From NCBI GenBank assembly GCA_900769345.1, contig CAAGGJ010000149.1:1-19158 (forward strand): a stretch of DNA of 19,158 bases, in the 5' to 3' direction. Numbering within the stretch: position 1 is the stretch's first letter; each line of letters begins with the position of its first letter. The DNA comes from Bacteroidales bacterium (GTDB taxonomy: Bacteria; Bacteroidota; Bacteroidia; Bacteroidales; Muribaculaceae). The notes beneath the pieces were generated by a model. That model had not been told where the DNA came from, made no database searches, and saw only the letters and a list, made by a program, of their open reading frames with translations. A program made the translations under genes and the position numbers. This document shows positions 12,312 through 19,158 of the stretch, piece by piece.

Positions 12312-13688
12312 TTAGTCGATAGGATTTTGTTTGAGATATTCCACATATTTGTCGATTTTCTGCATCTCCTGCGGAATGTTGATGTGCTGAGGGCACTTTG
12401 GGAGGCAAATTTCGCAGCCCACACAGTGGTCGGCTTGCCTCAAACGTGGTACCGAGCGATCGTATCCGATGAGGAATGCTCGGCGGTTCTGCTTATAGTC
12501 GTCGGCTTGAGTGCTGTCGGCAAAAGTGCCTTCGTTGATGCATTTATTGTAGTGAGCAAATATGGCGGGGATGTTGAGGCCATAGGGGCATGGCATGCAG
12601 TACTGGCAGTGAGTGCAACCGATTTCGGGGAACTCGGTGATGATGTTGGCAGCGCGGCTTAGCATAGCGAGTTGTTCCTCCGATAGCGGTTCGAGAGGTG
12701 AATAAGTGCGGATGTTTTCTTGCAAGTGCTCCATGTAAGTCATACCGCTGAGCACGGTTAGCACTTTGGGGAAGTGACCGCAGAAGCGGAATGCCCAATA
12801 GGCAGGAGTGAGCGATGGGTCGATTCGTTGGAACATAGCGAGCACCTTGTGGTTCACTTTAGCCAATCCGCCGCCGAGCAGAGGCTCCATTATTATTACG
12901 GGGATGTTGCGCTTGGCGAGTTCGTTGTACATATATTCAGCCGAAGGGTCGGAGTGCTCCCAGTCCTTATAGTTCATCTGAATCTGCACGAAGTCGAATT
13001 TTACGGGTTGCTCATTAAGCATAAAGTCGAAAAATTCCTTCGAGCCGTGGAACGACCAGCCGAGATATTTGATGCGACCGGCTTCGCGCTCCTTGACGAG
13101 AAAATCGAGCACGCCGTTATTGATGTAGCGCTGACGATAGTTCTCGAGTTCGCCTATGGAGTGCAATAGATAATAGTCGATATAATCTACTTGTAGATTC
13201 TTGAACGAATCGCGATACATCTGCACGCTTGCTTGGAACGACTGAGTCTCGGGAGCGAAGTTAGAGAGCTTTGTGGCAACGATGTAGTCGCTGCGTTTGT
13301 GGCGACTGAGTGCTATGCCCACGGTTTGTTCAGAGAACCCCTTGCAATAGCGAGGCGATGTGTCGAAGTAGTTAACACCATGAGCCAGGGCGTAGTCGAC
13401 GAGGCGATTTACCTCCTCCTGGTCGAGGTGGTTTTTGCCCTCCTCCTGCAGTTCCTTGTCGATTTCGGGCAGACGCATCATGCCGTAGCCTAAGAGCGAC
13501 ACCTTATCGTCGAAGCCGGGCATTTGACGATAGGTCATCTTATCGGTAGGCACCTCGGCAGGCAGGGTGGTGGCAGCGCGTTGCTTCTCGCTCGAGCATC
13601 CGGCAAGTGAGGCTGCTGTTACGGCAACTCCCGAACCCATCAACCCGAAAAATCGACGGCGATTGATTTTATTATTATTTTCGTTCAT
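12312..13688 (-). CDS. Tat-type lipoprotein aldo/keto reductase with two 4Fe-4S clusters
   Basis: A 458-residue protein. Residues 10-31 read as a Tat signal (RRRFFG), a hydrophobic stretch, then LAGC with C31, so it is probably a folded, exported lipoprotein. An aldo/keto reductase barrel follows (about 55-345) with the tetrad D109, Y114, K140 and H176, and a substrate/cofactor region at GWSFHG (210-215) and MEPLLGGG (267-274). The C-terminus binds two clusters: C358-C361-C364-C367 (the CTHCQYCMPC site typical of FeS aldo/keto reductases) and C422-C425-C428-C432. NADPH is scarce in the periplasm, so electrons may instead come from the polyferredoxin encoded 18 bp downstream (inference). The promoter at 13719-13749 precedes the ATG by about 30 bases. 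The substrate cannot be told from sequence. Confidence 0.87.
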   Translation of the reverse strand: MNENNNKINRRRFFGLMGSGVAVTAASLAGCSSEKQRAATTLPAEVPTDKMTYRQMPGFDDKVSLLGYGMMRLPEIDKELQEEGKNHLDQEEVNRLVDYALAHGVNYFDTSPRYCKGFSEQTVGIALSRHKRSDYIVATKLSNFAPETQSFQASVQMYRDSFKNLQVDYIDYYLLHSIGELENYRQRYINNGVLDFLVKEREAGRIKYLGWSFHGSKEFFDFMLNEQPVKFDFVQIQMNYKDWEHSDPSAEYMYNELAKRNIPVIIMEPLLGGGLAKVNHKVLAMFQRIDPSLTPAYWAFRFCGHFPKVLTVLSGMTYMEHLQENIRTYSPLEPLSEEQLAMLSRAANIITEFPEIGCTHCQYCMPCPYGLNIPAIFAHYNKCINEGTFADSTQADDYKQNRRAFLIGYDRSVPRLRQADHCVGCEICLPKCPQHINIPQEMQKIDKYVEYLKQNPID

Positions 13689-13718
13689 TGGGATAAATGA
13701 TAAAATATATTAGATACG

Positions 13719-13749
13719 CAAATTTATTATTTTTTTGAATTGAAAACAA
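13719..13749 (-). promoter_or_regulatory. Promoter of the aldo/keto reductase/polyferredoxin operon
   Basis: Read on the minus strand, TTG (13749-13747) and TAAATTTG (13726-13719) are separated by 20 bp, a full Bacteroidetes-type match. The expected start of transcription is near 13713, giving a leader of about 25 bases. Confidence 0.68.
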
Positions 13750-13974
13750 TAGGTTGGACTAAAATTTATCAGACAGAATCGCGGAATGAAGAAACGAATA
13801 ATGAGAGCAAAAATGGCTGATAATTAAATAATCATTACAAAAGGTTGGTCAAATTTCACTATTCTTTCTACACAATAAGGATTAGGTGAGAAAACGGCAT
13901 AAAAATAGCATTAATTTTACAGAGGAAAACAAAATACAACCGAATACGGCATAGAAAATTAATTGTAGACAGAA
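13750..13974. other. AT-rich divergent regulatory region before the efflux operon
   Basis: This gene-free stretch separates the minus-strand reductase promoter from the plus-strand TolC gene. It holds two similar segments starting AGGTTGG and running into AAATTT (13751-13766 and 13842-13855, 91 bp apart), and an imperfect palindrome at 13818-13834 (TGATAATTAAATAATCA). No exact TAnnTTTG box was found for the efflux operon; TAATTTTA at 13912-13919 is the closest. The repeats may be operators, but no regulator gene sits next to the operon. Confidence 0.35.
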
Positions 13975-15411
13975 ATGATAAGAATCAAATTGTTAGGTGT
14001 TATGGCATTGGTATTAGGTGTCGGAGCAGGATATGCTTCGGTGCCGCTTGATAGTTGTCGCAGTATGGCACTGCGACACAATAAAGAGATACTGATAGCC
14101 AATCAGAAGATAGAGGCGGCAAAATATCAGAAAGATCAAGCCAAGGCGGCTTATTTGCCATCGATTGACTTCGTGGGCAGCTATATGTATAATCAAAAGA
14201 ACATTTCGCTCATCGAAGAAGACGCCCTCCTCCCGACCAAATCATTCAATCCTTCCACGGGAGGCTATGACTATAATCTGCTCATTGACCCAAGCACAGG
14301 CAAACCAATGATGGTGAACGGGCAGGTAATACCCTCGCAGGTGGCGTTGTTGCCCAAGGAAGCATTAACTTACGACATACACAATGTGTTTGCCGGTGCG
14401 CTCACTCTGACACAGCCGGTGTATATGGGTGGCAAAATCAAGGCTATGAACGACATTACGCGCTACGCCGAAGCCCTCGCTACCACTATGCGCAACAAGG
14501 CTGTGGAAGATGTGGTGTATCAGGTGGATGCAGCCTACTGGCAAGTGGTTTCGCTTAAGGCTAAGGAGCGCTTGGCGAGAAGCTATGTGAATCTGCTCGA
14601 TACGCTTAACCACAATGTGGAGGCTATGGTGCGCGAAGGTATAGCCACCAAAGCCGATGCTCTGAGTGTGGCAGTGAAACTCAATGAAGCCAATGTGGAT
14701 ATGACTAAGGTGACTAACGGATTGGCACTCTCGCGAATGTTGCTGTCGCAATTGTGCGGATTGCCCGTTAATACCACATTTACCCTCGCCGATGAGGACA
14801 GCGAGCATATAGGCGAACAGCCGTTGGTGGCTACAAGTTATAATATGGACGATGTGTATGCTCGCCGTCACGACATAAATGCCTTGCAACTCGGCGTGAA
14901 GATATATGAGAAAAAAGCCAAGGTGGCAATGTCGGATATGCTTCCACAAGTGGCATTGATGGGAATGTATTCGGTAACCAATCCTAATTCGTTCAACGGA
15001 TTTAAGAATAAATTTGGCGGCGCGTTCAGTGTTGGTGCCACGCTTAAGATACCATTGTGGCACTGGGGCGGTAGTTACAACAAATATCGCGCAGCCAGGA
15101 CTGAAGCCGTGATTCAGAACCTCGAACTTGAAAATGCTCGCGATAAAATAGCGCTGCAAGTGAATCAAGCATCGTTCAAGGCACAAGAGGCAATAAAGAC
15201 TTACGAGAGCACACGCAGCAATCTTGCCAAAGCCGAAGAGAATCTGCGCATGGCTCAGATAGGTTTCAAAGAAGGCGTGATGCCCATCGACAATGTGATG
15301 GCAGCCCAAACTGCGTGGCTCAAAGCCAATAGCGAGGTGATAGACGCCCAAATAGATGTGCAGTTGTGCAATGTGTATCTTTCGAAGGTGCTCGGCACAA
15401 TGCAATATTAA
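13975..15411 (+). CDS. TolC-family outer-membrane efflux channel
   Basis: A 478-residue outer-membrane factor with a Sec signal peptide (about 1-21, ending GYA). Residues about 24-250 and 275-475 are the two outer-membrane-efflux repeats: long heptad-like helices such as NKEILIANQKIEAAKYQKDQ and KAEENLRMAQIGFKEGVMPI, with the typical QPVYMGGKIK and PLWHWGGSYN turns near the beta-barrel strands. A Bacteroidetes-style insertion of about 50 residues, rich in Gly, Pro and Asp (about 82-130), lies between the strands of the first repeat. In a trimer this makes the channel and periplasmic tunnel of a tripartite pump. It heads the four-gene operon, 41 bp before the adaptor gene. Confidence 0.9.
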   Translation: MIRIKLLGVMALVLGVGAGYASVPLDSCRSMALRHNKEILIANQKIEAAKYQKDQAKAAYLPSIDFVGSYMYNQKNISLIEEDALLPTKSFNPSTGGYDYNLLIDPSTGKPMMVNGQVIPSQVALLPKEALTYDIHNVFAGALTLTQPVYMGGKIKAMNDITRYAEALATTMRNKAVEDVVYQVDAAYWQVVSLKAKERLARSYVNLLDTLNHNVEAMVREGIATKADALSVAVKLNEANVDMTKVTNGLALSRMLLSQLCGLPVNTTFTLADEDSEHIGEQPLVATSYNMDDVYARRHDINALQLGVKIYEKKAKVAMSDMLPQVALMGMYSVTNPNSFNGFKNKFGGAFSVGATLKIPLWHWGGSYNKYRAARTEAVIQNLELENARDKIALQVNQASFKAQEAIKTYESTRSNLAKAEENLRMAQIGFKEGVMPIDNVMAAQTAWLKANSEVIDAQIDVQLCNVYLSKVLGTMQY

Positions 15412-15452
15412 TCAGAATAGAATAATTAAAGCAAACGAAACTGCAAAAAGAT

Positions 15453-16454
15453 ATGAATCGCTCAGAAGAAATACAAAGAGAGAATAAGAGCATAATGCTC
15501 AGCATAGTGATGGTGGTGGTGATAATAGTGGCTATCAGCATAGCCGGACTGCTGCTGATAAAACCGCAAGACGAAACGGTGCAAGGCCAGATAGAAGGCA
15601 CCAGTGTGCGAGTGTCGGGCAAATTGCCGGGCCGATTGGTGGAACTTTATGTGGAGCAAGGCTCGATGGTGAAGCAAGGCGATACGCTTGCGCATGTACA
15701 TTCGTCGCTGGTAGAGGCCAAGATGCTTCAGGCACAGTCGATGGAAGCCGCAGCAAGTGCGCAAAGCGCAAAAGCCGAGGCAGGCACCCGCACCGAACTG
15801 GTGACCGCAGCCTATAACGTATGGCAACAAGCCTTGGCAGCTCAGGAAATTACTGAAAAGACCTATCGACGCATAGAGAATCTGTATAATCAGGGTGTGG
15901 TGTCGGAACAGAAACGCGATGAGGCTTATGCCGCTCACACGGCAGCACAGGCTCAAGCCAAGGCCGCCAAATCGCAGTATGATATGGCACTCAAGGGCGC
16001 CCAGAAAGAAGATAAAGACGCAGCTCGAGCTATGCAGAATGTGGCAAAGGGCGGCGTGAGCGAAGTGCAGGCATTGCTCGAAGATGAATATTTGGTGGCA
16101 CCATGCGACGGTGAGATAACCGATATTTATCCCAATATAGGCGAATTGGTGGCTACCGGAGCGCCGGTGATGTCGATTCTTAAGACCGATGATCTATGGG
16201 CCACATTCAATGTGCGCGAGGAACTTCTCGAAGAGTTCAAGCAAGGTGCCGAGGTGAAGGTGATGATACCCGGACTTGGCAAGAAAGAGGCGGTGATGAA
16301 GGTGTTCTACGTGCACGATTTGGGTAGTTATGCCGTGTGGAGCAGCACCAAGTCGACCGGACAATATGACAGCCGCACATTCCAAATTAAGGCACGCGCA
16401 GAGCAACCACTTGAAGGATTGCGCCCGGGTATGTCGGTGGTGCAAGTGAAATAA
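15453..16454 (+). CDS. HlyD/EmrA-type periplasmic adaptor (membrane fusion protein)
   Basis: A 333-residue protein anchored by one N-terminal helix (about 14-36, SIMLSIVMVVVIIVAISIAG) with the rest in the periplasm. The first lipoyl half is TSVRVSGKLPGRLVELYVEQGSMVKQGDTL (read in two parts, about 50-80). A coiled-coil hairpin rich in Ala, Gln and Glu spans about 85-190, the second lipoyl half is at about 210-240 (LVAPCDGEITDIYPNIGELV), and a beta-barrel domain follows to the end, with the closing GLRPGMSVVQVK. Such adaptors join an inner-membrane transporter to TolC. The gene lies between the TolC and permease genes with short gaps. The YbhG/YhiI-like pairing with ABC-2 permeases makes an ABC-type exporter more likely than an RND or MFS pump. 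Confidence 0.9.
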   Translation: MNRSEEIQRENKSIMLSIVMVVVIIVAISIAGLLLIKPQDETVQGQIEGTSVRVSGKLPGRLVELYVEQGSMVKQGDTLAHVHSSLVEAKMLQAQSMEAAASAQSAKAEAGTRTELVTAAYNVWQQALAAQEITEKTYRRIENLYNQGVVSEQKRDEAYAAHTAAQAQAKAAKSQYDMALKGAQKEDKDAARAMQNVAKGGVSEVQALLEDEYLVAPCDGEITDIYPNIGELVATGAPVMSILKTDDLWATFNVREELLEEFKQGAEVKVMIPGLGKKEAVMKVFYVHDLGSYAVWSSTKSTGQYDSRTFQIKARAEQPLEGLRPGMSVVQVK

Positions 16455-16506
16455 CAGCATTTTAAAGTGGTATTTCAATCAATCGAAATAAACATTAATC
16501 ACAATT

Positions 16507-17679
16507 TTGAATTCAGTAATCAACATATTTAAGCAATCGCTCTTGCGAGGCATACGCGATGTAATGAGGCGGCCCATGTATTTGGGCTGCATGATAGCTG
16601 TGCCGCTTTTTGCTGCAGTGTTTTTTGTGACACTGCTCGACAAGGGAATGGCAACCGGCGTGCCCAGCGCAATAGTTGACCTTGACAGAACGCCCACATC
16701 GCGTAATATAGTGCGCACACTCGACTCTTTTCACGGTGTGGATGTGGCATATCATCTCGACAGTTATAGCGAGGCTATGGATTATGTGAAGCATAGCAAG
16801 ATAGTGGGCTTTATAGTTATACCGGAAGGTTTTTCGAGCGACGCATTGGCATTGCGACGTCCGGAATTGAGTTATTACATCAATTTCTCGTATTATGCCT
16901 CGGCTTCGCTGATGGTGAAGGATTATACCACCATATCGGCGCTCTCTAATGCATCGCTGGTGAGCGGCACACTGTCGGCATTGGGAATGAACGAGCACGC
17001 CATTGAATGTATGCTTCAGCCATATGTTACCAAGGTGCATGCACTTGGTAATCCGTGGGTTGACTACGGCGTTTATCTTGCCAACTCATTCGTACCCACC
17101 TTGTTGGCGCTGATGGTGATGATAATGACCGCATATAGCATCACGGTGGAAATAAAGGAGAATACCTCGCGCGAGTGGCTCACCACAGCCGGCGGATCGA
17201 TGGCTATGGCGTTGTGGGGAAAACTGATACCACAGACGGTGATATTTACCCTCGTGGGATGGGCGATTCAAGTCTATTTTTACGGCATAGCAGGCTATCC
17301 GCTTCATTGCCCGTTGTGGCATATGTGGCTGGCTATGATGCTTCTTGTTTTGGCATCGCAGGGCTTTGCACTGATCTGGGTGTGCATAGTGCCAAATCTG
17401 CGTCTGTCGCTCTCGGTGTGTTGCTTGATAGGCATGCTCACATTTTCGCTTGCCGGACTATCGTTTCCGGTGGAGCAAATGTATACATGGGTGGGCGTGT
17501 TGAGCAAAGCTCTGCCATCGTATTATTATTATGAGATTTATTGCTCCCAGGCACTCAACGGACTGGAATTTGCATATTCGGCGGCACATTACGCAGCATT
17601 GTTGGCATTCACGATAGTGCCGTTTGCGCTGATGTGGCATCTTCGCAAGAAGTGCGAGCATCCGGTCTACATAAAATAG
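16507..17679 (+). CDS. ABC-2 type permease, first of a pair (TTG start)
   Basis: A 390-residue inner-membrane protein of the ABC-2 (YhhJ/YbhR-like) permease type. Layout: an amphipathic start, TM1 at about 28-48, a periplasmic domain of about 50-185 (including VPSAIVDLDRTPTSRN), then five more helices from about 190 to 385. The segment LAGLSFPVEQMYTWVG near the fifth helix is typical for the family. The start is TTG at 16507: a stop precedes it at 16489-16491, no ATG lies between, and the next ATG (16564) would remove the amphipathic helix that the sister protein at 17734 also has. It is 52 bp after the adaptor gene. It probably forms a heterodimer with the next gene product. No ATP-binding domain is present in the protein or in the operon. 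Confidence 0.87.
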   Translation: MNSVINIFKQSLLRGIRDVMRRPMYLGCMIAVPLFAAVFFVTLLDKGMATGVPSAIVDLDRTPTSRNIVRTLDSFHGVDVAYHLDSYSEAMDYVKHSKIVGFIVIPEGFSSDALALRRPELSYYINFSYYASASLMVKDYTTISALSNASLVSGTLSALGMNEHAIECMLQPYVTKVHALGNPWVDYGVYLANSFVPTLLALMVMIMTAYSITVEIKENTSREWLTTAGGSMAMALWGKLIPQTVIFTLVGWAIQVYFYGIAGYPLHCPLWHMWLAMMLLVLASQGFALIWVCIVPNLRLSLSVCCLIGMLTFSLAGLSFPVEQMYTWVGVLSKALPSYYYYEIYCSQALNGLEFAYSAAHYAALLAFTIVPFALMWHLRKKCEHPVYIK

Positions 17680-17733
17680 GAAATATAGCTGACTTGTTTA
17701 GGCGAGGAGGCTAAGAAAAAGAAATTATTGACA

Positions 17734-18900
17734 ATGATAAGCATATTGAAGGACATAGTAAAGGTCTGGATAAACGAATACAAACTCGTGTTCGGCGATA
17801 TTGGTGCGTTGATTTTTATCGGCTTCCTGCCGTTGGCATATCCCATACTTTATTCGCTCATCTATAACCGCGAAGTAGTGAAGGACGTGCCCATAGTGGT
17901 GGTAGACGAGTGTCGCACGCCAATGTCGCGAGAATATGCCCGTATGCTCGATGCAACCGAGCAGGTGCGTGTGGCTGATTATGCCGTGGATATGCAAGAT
18001 GCCAGGCGCCGTATGGCAGAGCACGAGGCGTATGGCATAGTGTATCTGCCAAACGACTTTTCGCGCAATGTGGGTCGCGGCGAACAAGCGCGAATGGAAG
18101 CATATTGCGATATGTCGGTGATTTTGCGATATAAAAACATACTTACAGCCATTACCACCGTCAATTCCGAACTCGGAGGCAAGGTGCAGATGGGCAAAAT
18201 CACCCAGCTTGAGAATCCACCGTCGGGTGGCATGATGCCGATACCGTTCAGAATGGTGCCTGTGGGTAATAACTCTATGGGTATGGCTTCGGCAATTATT
18301 CCCGGCATATTGGTGCTGATATTGCAGCAAGCATTTGTGTTGTGTATAGCATGTGTGAGTGCAACCTCGCGAGAGCGACGGCTGCGCCACAATGGAGTGG
18401 ACCCACGCCGCGTGAATGTGGGTGCATTTGCCACACTTATGGGCAAGGCATTGTGCTATGTTACGCTTATGGTGCTGCCGATGATATATTTGTGGCGATT
18501 TGTGCCTATTATGTTTGCCTTCCCACAGCATGGCAACTTGTGGCATGTGATATTGCTGTCGGTTCCGTTTATGCTGGCAGTGGCATTTTTCGGGTTAACA
18601 TTGCAAACCCTTGTACGCAAGCGAGAAGCTGTATTCCCGGTGCTCGTGGTGACATCGGTGTTCTTCCTCTTTCTCTCGGGAATATCGTGGCCACGATATG
18701 CTATGAGTGGCTTTTGGACTTTTGTAGGCGACTTAGTGCCATCGACCTGGGGCGTTCAAGCCATTTGGGGTATAAGCAGCATGGGTGCTACACTTACACA
18801 GCAACGCGAAGCTTATTGCGCACTGTGGGTGCTCGTGGGAGTGTATTTTGTGATGTCGTATGCCGTGCTGAAGTTTGTTGATCATCAACGGCGAGAATAG
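17734..18900 (+). CDS. ABC-2 type permease, second of a pair
   Basis: A 388-residue paralogue of the preceding permease with the same plan: N-terminal helix, TM1 at about 26-44 (GALIFIGFLPLAYPILYSL), a periplasmic domain to about 180 (VPIVVVDECRTPMSREYARM matches VPSAIVDLDRTPTSRN in the sister), then five helices, with LFLSGISWPRYAMSGF before the last helix. A TTG two codons upstream (17728) is in frame, but the ATG at 17734 is preferred. It follows its sister by 54 bp and is the last gene of the operon, closed by the hairpin at 18946-18983. The heteromeric pair is expected to form the inner-membrane pore of a trans-envelope exporter. The substrate is unknown; related systems move drugs, lipids or polysaccharides. 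Confidence 0.87.
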   Translation: MISILKDIVKVWINEYKLVFGDIGALIFIGFLPLAYPILYSLIYNREVVKDVPIVVVDECRTPMSREYARMLDATEQVRVADYAVDMQDARRRMAEHEAYGIVYLPNDFSRNVGRGEQARMEAYCDMSVILRYKNILTAITTVNSELGGKVQMGKITQLENPPSGGMMPIPFRMVPVGNNSMGMASAIIPGILVLILQQAFVLCIACVSATSRERRLRHNGVDPRRVNVGAFATLMGKALCYVTLMVLPMIYLWRFVPIMFAFPQHGNLWHVILLSVPFMLAVAFFGLTLQTLVRKREAVFPVLVVTSVFFLFLSGISWPRYAMSGFWTFVGDLVPSTWGVQAIWGISSMGATLTQQREAYCALWVLVGVYFVMSYAVLKFVDHQRRE

Positions 18901-18945
18901 GAATTCGGGAAAAGAGTAGTAATAATTGTTTTATATATGTGTGAG

Positions 18946-18990
18946 AGAAGCTTTCCAAAGGCAATAGTCGGCGGGAAGCTTCTTGTTATA
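18946..18990 (+). terminator. Probable terminator of the efflux operon
   Basis: The arms AGAAGCTTTCC (18946-18956) and GGGAAGCTTCT (18973-18983) form an 11-bp stem with one G-T wobble around a 16-base loop. The following sequence, TGTTATAT, is only moderately T-rich. It lies 46 bases after the stop codon at 18898-18900. Confidence 0.6.
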
Positions 18991-19063
18991 TGATGAAGCA
19001 TGTTACCGAAGCATAAAATGGACTTTAATTGCTTGTTTTCTTTCAAGATTCACGCCAAATCTA

Positions 19064-19071
19064 TATATTTG
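19064..19071 (+). promoter_or_regulatory. -7 box for the gene at the window end
   Basis: TATATTTG matches TAnnTTTG exactly and lies 19 bases before the ATG at 19091. The upstream region is T-rich (TTTTCTTTC at 19036-19044) but has no exact TTG box at 20 bp. Confidence 0.55.
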
Positions 19072-19090
19072 TACAATAAAAAGTGAGATT

Positions 19091-19158
19091 ATGGAGAATA
19101 AGACACTCAAGCGTTTGCCTGTGGGCATACAAACATATGAAAAATTAGTGGAGAACGA
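19091..19158 (+). CDS. N-terminus of a PF09820-like AAA-ATPase protein (partial)
   Basis: Twenty-two codons are visible before the window ends, beginning MENKTLKRLPVGIQTYEKLV. The pattern KxLPxGIQxFExL is the usual N-terminus of the AAA-ATPase-like/PD-(D/E)XK family (PF09820 with a C-terminal nuclease-like domain), which is present in many copies in Bacteroidetes genomes. The family's biological role is not settled; the ATPase and nuclease parts lie outside the window. The gene has its own promoter and is not part of the efflux operon, so it should not be taken as the missing exporter ATPase. Confidence 0.65.
   Translation, partial: MENKTLKRLPVGIQTYEKLVEN

Noticed and set aside
14365..15405. 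346-residue open frame on the minus strand opposite the TolC-family gene
   Set aside because: Composition is dominated by His, Ile and Cys and shows no recognisable fold or signal; the plus strand clearly encodes an outer-membrane factor.
17725..18546. 273-residue minus-strand frame opposite the second permease
   Set aside because: Low-information His/Arg/Tyr-rich sequence without promoter; the opposite strand encodes a hydrophobic ABC-2 permease.
19091..19158. Gene at the window end as the missing exporter ATPase
   Set aside because: Its start matches the PF09820-like family, not an ABC ATPase, and it has a separate promoter after a terminator.

Overview
The window reads as chromosomal DNA of a gut-type Bacteroidales, most likely Muribaculaceae or a close relative (inference). 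Four things suggest this: promoters of the Bacteroidetes form TAnnTTTG, often with a TTG-type box about 20 bp upstream; A-rich leaders with almost no Shine-Dalgarno sequence; moderate G+C with AT-rich spacers; and typical families such as a long class I mannose-6-phosphate isomerase, a FucP-like MFS permease, and a PF09820-like AAA-ATPase N-terminus. I see no rRNA, tRNA, CRISPR array, insertion sequence or SusC/SusD pair.

Layout. (1) 1-2400: the possible tail of an upstream gene, a TerB-domain protein with its own promoter and terminator, a small HExxH protein, then a 350-bp AT-rich gap that ends in a strong plus-strand terminator and may encode a small RNA. (2) 2409-2693: a TPR protein on the minus strand whose promoter lies so close to its ATG that the mRNA may be leaderless. 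(3) 2849-10624: a candidate carbohydrate locus. A minus-strand pair (lipoprotein six-hairpin glycosidase-like protein and exported alkaline-phosphatase-superfamily enzyme) diverges from a second six-hairpin paralogue. An AraC-family regulator then diverges from a mannose-6-phosphate isomerase/sugar permease operon. (4) 10791-13688: a minus-strand redox pair, a Tat-type lipoprotein aldo/keto reductase followed by a NapH/NapG-like membrane polyferredoxin. (5) 13975-18900: a four-gene export operon (TolC, HlyD-type adaptor, two ABC-2 permeases) with no ATPase in view. (6) 19091 to the end: the start of a PF09820-like AAA-ATPase gene.

How the genes may work together. In region 3, exported hydrolases would trim a glycan, possibly removing phosphate, the MFS permease would import the released sugar, and the isomerase would pass mannose-6-phosphate to fructose-6-phosphate. 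The AraC protein is the obvious candidate regulator. In region 4 the polyferredoxin probably carries electrons across the inner membrane to the periplasmic reductase. In region 5 the permease pair, adaptor and outer-membrane channel would form a trans-envelope efflux or secretion path whose energy source is not in the window.

Most confident: gene boundaries, the isomerase, the AraC regulator, the MFS, TolC, HlyD and ABC-2 families, the polyferredoxin/reductase pair, and the terminators at 1586, 2354 and 2763. Least confident: the glycan substrate, the small RNA, and the operator sites.
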